A DNA stretch of 64,000 nt from assembly GCA_963978905.1 (NCBI GenBank), contig OZ022261.1, positions 26,471,686 to 26,535,685 of the forward strand, in the 5' to 3' direction. The position numbers and the translations under genes were made by a program. Position 1 is the stretch's first letter, and every line of letters starts with the position of its first letter. Under the pieces are notes generated by a model. It searched no databases. It saw only the letters and a list, made by a program, of their open reading frames with translations, and had not been told where the DNA came from. Below, one piece after another: positions 57,324-64,000 of the stretch. The stretch is from Trichostrongylus colubriformis (taxonomy: Eukaryota; Nematoda; Chromadorea; Rhabditida; Trichostrongylidae).

Positions 57324-59434
57324 CCCGATGTTTTGAAATGCACCAATCGTTCTATTTCCATTCACAAACATCAGGACAGTTGGATACATTGGTTTACATA
57401 GTGACCTGGCAAGACAAGAACACAAGAAAGGGCCTCGTAAGTACGTCAGGTTAACATAAATCAGCAAGACAAGTTATTGTATCTTAATTGTACCGTTTGT
57501 GGTTCCACCTTGAGTGCCCTTCTTGGATGAACTAGGAGCAATATGGAGACGAAGGAAGAGACAGGGTTACAATAGAGGGATGAAAGAAGCAGGAGGTAGC
57601 AGACTTGGAGTGTTTTCGAAGTGTACTTCAAGACACTCAGGTCAGGTTAAGAAAGAAGGTGGCGTCTGTGCATCATAGCGCTAACCAATTTGCAACAGCG
57701 ATTTGATTTGCGTGAAGCGGTGGCTCACTTCGAGTGTGATGGCGCATCGCCAGCAGGCTTGTGTTGGTTGATATGAAGCACAAGAGAGAAAGAGCAGGAA
57801 AATAACGAGGGAGTACGAGAAAGCGAGCGCGACACTGAGATGATCAAATAACTAAATAGGGAGAAAAAGCAGTGACTATGCCTTGGAATGGTGCAGTGCA
57901 TGCGAAGCCAATGACGATAAGTGTGGCATTTTCACATTAGGCGCGCTTACAGTCGAAGCCGACAATCGCGAGGTGCGACGTCGCATTGGCTCCTCTCGCA
58001 ATACATCCACTTGCAGGCCATCAAGAACAGAACGAGCCCCCTGCATACTTGAAATTTTTGATAGCGAAATAGTATAATATCGGTATTTAGAAGTTCATCT
58101 TGTTTAGAGACAGTTCAGGAATCTTCAAACAGCCTTTAACATTCTCAACTGATGTCCCCTCATTTGTACATAATTATTTTATAGACTTTATCAACAAAAC
58201 AAAGTATAGCAGAACAACAAACGCACTTCCTGTTCAGTTGCAGTACTTTTAGCCAAGCAATCAAAGCACATATGCAGAATAATACTGCTGGTATAAAGAT
58301 GCATAACAGCATCCACATATCTGTAAATAATGAATGTAATCAAACTGCGTGAAAAATTCAGTCTAGCTTAATAGCGAGTTATAAATGTATGCACAGTTAA
58401 AAAAATTCAAATGCTTCAAAAAATTCACACATATTTGTTTATTTGTTCAACCCAAAGGTGCACTATCACTCCGGGAGAGCGTCAAAACAGTCTAGCGTCA
58501 GCCACCACAGAGTGGCTGCTTCTCTTCAGCGCGCGGTCAGCTCAAGGGTGGGACCAGCCAAACTTTCGCTGGCACAGAGAGGCGATGCGAGTGAAGTGGC
58601 GATCCAGGTAGAGTGTCCTAACGCACACCCTCATCATCGCGAAAGAGTGCGTTTATCGAGCATAACGTTTCATCCAAAAATCAGAAGCAATAACCGAAAT
58701 GGAAACGGTAAGCAAGAGTGAAAGCAAAAAAGGCGGGCACTGCGAAACTACAGATTTCAAGAGGTTTGTAACCGGAACATCCGTGTTCCTACTTTGATGT
58801 AACATGTACGGTGGTTCAAGCCGTCATCAGTCAGACAAAGAATCCAAACACAAGTTTATTTGACCAATAACCAATGAGACATACGATCAGGAAGATCATA
58901 CTGATGACCTACGGCATAACCAGTCCTATACTGAGATACACAGATAAATCAAAGGAGCAAGGGACAGTAGAAGACGAGGTAGAGGGAGCCCCTTCACGCG
59001 GTTCATCGTCCTTTTATCCCGCGCTTTCCTCTCAGCTCGTCCTCACCACGTCGTCCATCGTGACCGTGGTCAAGACAATCTGTATGATGGTGCAAGAAGG
59101 TTACTGGAATGGGTGAAAAGGTTCTCGCGAAATCTAGTCCCACTTCAAAACGAAAGTCGACAGACGGGGTTCGCTCACAACTTATCGTATAGAACGAATT
59201 CATATGTATTTGTAGTTTCACCAGCCAGTTTAGAAGTATTGCAAGCAAGGTCTAAGATGTTTTTTGAGAGCTTCGAAATATTCGAAGGGAAGTCAAAATT
59301 GCAGGAAACTATTCTTTTCATTTTATTGAATAGCGCAGTAGTGATAGCTGTGCTATTTCAATGGAGGACCTGAAAGCACGCAATCTACAGCTTCCAACGA
59401 GTGAAACACGGAAAACCCTCTAAATGCATTTTAT

Positions 59435-59476
59435 GAAGGAGGGATGTTTCGGGAAGAAGGAGGGATGTTTCGGGAA
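59435..59476 (+). repeat. 21-bp tandem duplication
   Basis: GAAGGAGGGATGTTTCGGGA plus A, present twice head to tail. Confidence 0.85.
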
Positions 59477-59816
59477 AAAAAGGAGGATTTTCACAAGGAT
59501 ACGAAGCCCAACCCACGCGAGGATCATCATGGTTTGTGGCCGGCTGCCCCGTTAGTTCATCGCTCCTCATTTTGCCGTTGCAATGATGTTAGACATGCAA
59601 ATGATGATGGACTACGGCAGCAAACGACTCTCATTCACTTTGGAGCCAGTAATTAGGAAGTGGAAGAGAATGTTGCGGTGCGCATATAGTAGTAGACAAC
59701 AGGATTGAGTAATCTGGAAAAGACACTACGTGGTAAAAGCGTGAAAGTGCCTTGTGGTAAAGTCTCAGCGTGGATGGACATATCAAACTCACTTCAGGTT
59801 TCTCACTAATTTCATT

Positions 59817-60284
59817 TGAGGCACAGCACGCTATTATAAGAGTAGTGGTTTACTTTCTTGAGACAAGTAGGTCCTTGGATAATTGCTCACGCTGCACCTT
59901 TTCTGCGGCTGCACGGTGCACCCTCACGGTGTTGTGCCTGCTCGAACACAACCGAGCCACCCCCACCCAGCCAAATCACACCTGCCCTTAGACAAACAAT
60001 GTCTAATGTAGAGCCGCTTTGATAATCGGAAATGGTTGTTTCATCAAATTATCTTCTCATATCGCTTGTTTCCTTCTCCACGTGAGCGCCACATTGGAAA
60101 TTTGTTCATCTGAGGCTAGGTGTGATTTGGTTGGGTGGGCGGGGCTTGGTTGTGTTCAAGCAGGCACAAGGCCGTGAGAGTGCACCGTGCAGCCACAATA
60201 AAGATGCAGTCTGAGCAGTTATACGAGGACCTAGTAGCCCCAAGAAAGTACACCAGTACAGATTATCGCGTGGTGTACCTTTAA
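59817..60284. mobile_element. Foldback element, family A, copy 3
   Basis: TTGAGGCACAGCACGCTATT (decayed left end) and ATCGCGTGGTGTACCTTTAA (right end). Arms share GTAGGTCCTTGGATAATTGC and GCACGGTGCACCCTCACGGT with their mirror images. Confidence 0.75.
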
Positions 60285-60699
60285 AGAAAAAAAAAATGGA
60301 ACGTCTCCCGTATTGTTTGAAAAGCAAGCGGATGGGGCGATGTTGGTGTGAGCGATCCACTTGGGCATGTGACAATACACAGCATCTATCCACTCTCATA
60401 AAACCATTTGAACGTGTAGCCAACCAATGGTTCTAGTAGATTGCTTGTGCTGAAGTCAGTGCTTCCAGTGCTACCATTAAAGACTGTGACAGTAATGGCC
60501 CCCAAAAGGTCGGATGACTAGTTTTAATTGGAGAAGTTTGGTTTCAGGATTACGACACAGCTTATCATGAACGTTGGCCTTCACTGGACCTGGAGACACA
60601 CCTCACGACAATGTCGAATTGGTTATCACGTTCATTAATGAAACGAGGGGTTCCTAGGACCGCCAACATACTCAGCAGTGCTGGCGCCGGAGCGTGACT

Positions 60700-60811
60700 G
60701 TACGTCTCTGTGTCTCTACGTGCCTATCTACCACGCTGCTTACGAATGCAGCCACCCCCTGCCGCCTGCACGCGCGCCGGCACCACCGCGGAGTATGAAG
60801 GCCGCATAACG
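60700..60811 (-). repeat. Foldback element, family I, shortened inverted copy
   Basis: GCCGGCACCACCGCGGAGTA with ATGAAGGCCGC at the right end resembles the ends at 36793-36960; the middle is deleted. Confidence 0.5.
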
Positions 60812-60881
60812 ACTAGTCAATGAAGAAAAACAGAAAAAACAGCTTGGAATACCCACATTATTTCTCTCTTTGCTCTTTTAG

Positions 60882-61046
60882 ATATCCGCTATTGCGAGGC
60901 TCTCGGCCAGGGATCAGACAAGGAAGGCAGAGAGAGCCCAGAGTGAACAAGGAAGAGCAACAAGCACGTTTACTACGTGGTCCACCCGACACCGATTGGT
61001 TTTCTAGTCCCCTGTCCAACGGCCAAAGCGTAGTGAGAGTAACTGT
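60882..61046 (+). CDS. Candidate internal exon, unrecognised basic hydrophilic sequence
   Basis: The acceptor CTCTTTTAG precedes an open stretch beginning RYPLLRGSRPGIRQGRQRE, and the donor ACT|GTAAGT follows. It enters in phase 2 and leaves in phase 0. The composition (Arg/Glu/Gln rich, then PPDTDWFSSPL) would suit a cytoplasmic tail, but no domain is recognised. A phase-0 acceptor at 63291 gives SKEKSQLNLSEMELLPSSWK followed by one residue and a stop. I could not find an upstream partner exon; the open phase of the Clc-like exon at 5956 does not match. Confidence 0.35.
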
Positions 61047-63290
61047 AAGTGTTAGATCACAATAAAGATGAATGTGGTTTGCTACAGAAAGATTTACCCA
61101 CTCGCATGGGAATGTGGGCTTACCATTATTAATACTGAGTGCGACTTCAACCTAGTAAGCTTCAATTTGTCAGTGATTAGGCGGACCATATTTGATTTTT
61201 TTCATTTATCAATTACTGATCTAGGTAGCGATGAAAGGGAGCAATAGATCGCTTTATTCACTACAAGTGAGTTTCAATGTCATCATTACTCCGCTGTTCA
61301 TTATTCTGTAAGGAATGGTATGTTGTATTAAGGATTTTTATTGGAAATATTTTGCCAGGATTTTTTGCCAACACCTTTACTAAGCTAACTTCCAGACAAC
61401 AAACGCCTCAGGGACAACGTTGCGCTACGCATATGATATCCAGTTTTTCGAACTCAAATGAAGCCATAACAGGATGTCACCTAAAGGCATATAGGAGGCA
61501 GCGCGAACAGAAAAAGTGCCTGCAATAGGCACATTTAAGTAACCGGCCGGAAAAAACCCGCTAATAAGGCAGTAATGTGAATAATCGGTGAGAATTAATG
61601 AAGAGATAGTGGTGTAGTAATGGAGAAGTGGCATTAAAAATTCAAAACTTAAGAAATGGGGGTCATGCAGCAGTATTGGTTCTAAACATCAACTCCTTCA
61701 AAACTCACGGTTCGTTTTCAAGCTGATGGTAACTGAAAAACGCCTACACACATCAATCAATAATGCGGCAGTCACGTGATGCATGCGAACACAAATATAT
61801 TCAATCTACAACGGGTTTTGCTCACGCCCTTGTTTGTAACCTCTGCTAGAAGAAAGATTTCCGACGGATTTTTCAAAAGGGTGCAACTATATACTATCAT
61901 CTAAATCTTTGCTCAAATAATTCCTTCATAATCATGATAAATCCAAAATACGGACGACACCGTGACGTCACAGGATGAATGGTGACTGAGTTGATCAACA
62001 GAAGGAGAACGAGAATTCTACAAAGTGGGAGAAATTCCAGTGTTCACAAACGCGAAACATGTTTCATCAGAATGAGGGTCTTTGACCGAAAAGACTGTGT
62101 GTAGCTGGCTGGGAGCACTCTGAGCGCTCCAAAAGCTATGTTCGATGCGACTGACGCTTCCGATTCGGGCTTCGCTTTCAAGGGGCAACCAGCTCTGGTT
62201 AGTTAGGTGGGATGTGCAAATGATCGCAACGGAGTTGGGATGAGCGCATATAACCCCAACATTTCAAAGAACAATTTGAACTCGATCGATACCCACTGAT
62301 GAAAAAGGAAATGGAAAACACGTCCGCGACGAGAATCAAGGGGAATGAAGACTTCCAGGATTTTCGATTTTTTCTGCATTACCGAAGCGCTATCATCGAA
62401 AAATATCCATCTGAACCCGTGGAAGTAACAATATGGGAGTGAAACCTGAGAAATGATATAATGGAGTGAATAAAATACAATATTTCGAAACCCTCCCTCC
62501 CCATTGGTTACCCTTTAAGCACGAGATGTTCAGAAGATAGGAAGATCGCTACTCGCAATGGAGGGCCATCAGATCGGACTTATGGACAAGCTGAATTTCG
62601 GCATGACCCACTCGATGGGGGTAGAATAGGTAGTAGTGCACCTGCCCCTCCATCTTCGTTATAAGTGGCTCCCTACCTAAGTACGTTCTTTCCGCTCTGT
62701 TTCACACATTGGTGGTTAATTCAGCGAAATTATGAGTGCGGCTATTGCTCGACTGTGATCATTAATTCGGCGTATGACGGACATGGCTTAGCAACTATAG
62801 TAGTAATGGTTTAAAGGCAGCAACAGGGAAAATGGGGACGAATCTAGAAAAAAGTAGTGAACATTAAAGGCGAGGTACTTAGCAATACGACGGTGAAGAG
62901 AAAACAGAAGAAACCTTTCTTTAAGGATTTCTCAATAACCACGTTACCCTAATGTTGTTTTTAGTGTTCAAGCATGTATGCTATAGTCTATGTCAAACCG
63001 ATGAGTGAAAAAGAAGCAATCCATGGAAATGATCTGATGAGGACGTTACTGAAGGGGCGCATGGATTCAATTAGGTCAATGCCTGCTGAGGGATGTGCTG
63101 GAGTAACTTTGGACTGCAGCAAACAATTTTTCAATACTTTCATATGTTTTAAAATTTCATTGTTTAATATGTTTTTATATGTTGTTTTCGAAGATTTATT
63201 TTTAAATACATTTCTTTTTGATCGCAACTAACGACGTCGTTTTATGCGAACTTTAGAAAAGTGTTACCTCAAGCGAAGTGGTCCTTTCCA
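61047..63290. other. Possible intron or intergenic DNA, nothing recognised except a repeat fragment
   Basis: This AT-rich stretch has no recognisable coding similarity. A short right-end fragment of family B (ACGTTACCCTAATGTTG) is near 62940-62957. Confidence 0.35.
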
Positions 63291-63357
63291 GTCCAAGGAA
63301 AAGTCTCAGCTGAATCTCAGTGAAATGGAGCTGCTGCCGTCTTCCTGGAAGCTTTGA
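63291..63357 (+). CDS. Candidate terminal exon, unrecognised
   Basis: After CTTTCCAG an in-phase reading of 21 codons ends in TGA. It joins in phase with the donor at 61046. The support is only splice consensus plus phase, so this is tentative. Confidence 0.25.
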
Positions 63358-64000
63358 AGCTGATTCTAGTCCAAATTTAGATATGAACTACTTAAAGGAG
63401 TCACGCAAGGTAATGTGGTGTCTATTTATGGTAACAATATTCTTCTGCCCATCGCCTAACACCCGAATTGCTCCATGTGATGCCTCTTGTCGAGAAGAGA
63501 AGAGCTGTTGCAAGAAGCTCAAAGGCGTTTTGACCGACCATAAGTGAACAACGAAACATTAGAACTCGAGTTTTTTCGCTTGTCTATACATATGTTACAT
63601 GTCCTATATATGCTATATAATCCTATATGTATTAACAGAGCCCAGTGTAGGGCCATAAATCGATTCGCAATTCGCACAGGCACTGAGACACGCTAGAAAA
63701 AGTTCAATTTTCTACAACAGCAGTCGCTTATTCACATCTCAAAACACCCAAAATAACTGCCTACATGCCAAATGTTGAGCTTTTCTGAGTGAGGCGGCAA
63801 TTTGAGCGATGGTGACTTATGAATGGTCTGAGGTCGATATGAATTAATCCTTCATGAAATTGCTAGATTCTTAAGTAATGTTATGGTATTTAGTAGTGGG
63901 GATACGGAAACGCTTGTGCTGTCACAAGGAAGCGGAGTTATTAGTTTATTGCATTCCCAGCCCACGACTCAAATACCAATGATTTTTATCGATACCCGTT

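Noticed and set aside
1..64000. CRISPR arrays, rRNA genes, operon-type bacterial features
   Set aside because: No regularly spaced short repeats and no rRNA signatures were seen; the intron-exon structure shows eukaryotic DNA.

Overview
The window looks like nuclear DNA of a clade V (strongylid, hookworm-like) nematode. Splice acceptors are TTTTCAG/TTTCAG type and donors are GTAAGT/GTGAGT. Exons are short (85-220 nt), but introns are much longer than in Caenorhabditis (up to about 4 kb) and packed with repeats. One gene encodes a Clc-like (claudin-like) four-span protein, a family known from nematodes. The decayed elements include an RTE-type retrotransposon end and a mariner-type transposase.

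Two genes could be assembled exon by exon with matching splice phases. (1) Plus strand, 1-5956: five exons of a Clc-like tetraspan membrane protein, cut off by the window start; its 3' end is not clear. (2) Minus strand, 21279-7903: a complete 14-exon SLC34 (NaPi-II type) sodium/phosphate cotransporter of 626 residues. Both inverted-repeat halves are present, but the QSSS motifs are altered, and the C-terminus is of PDZ-ligand type. The two genes are convergent, tail to tail, with about 2 kb between them.

From 21.3 kb to 64 kb there is no gene I could assemble. The region is a field of non-autonomous elements. It holds several families of long-armed foldback elements (MITE-like), a tRNA-headed SINE family with a built-in hairpin, TTAA-flanked TIR elements, and an approximately 0.85 kb dispersed element in two direct copies and one inverted copy between 30 and 38.3 kb. 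It also holds a broken minus-strand UPF1-like helicase with an embedded zinc-knuckle segment (39.0-41.4 kb) and a mariner relic (29.0-29.3 kb). A possible two-exon coding tail lies at 60.9-63.4 kb.

The most informative structures are evolutionary. One foldback element sits inside another with a clear 3-bp duplication (12.1-13.4 kb). One TTAA element has both a filled site (31.25 kb) and an empty site (34.13 kb) in the window. At 50.55 kb two perfect hairpins lie back to back, which looks like template switching. Similarity calls are from pattern recognition only; no searches were run.
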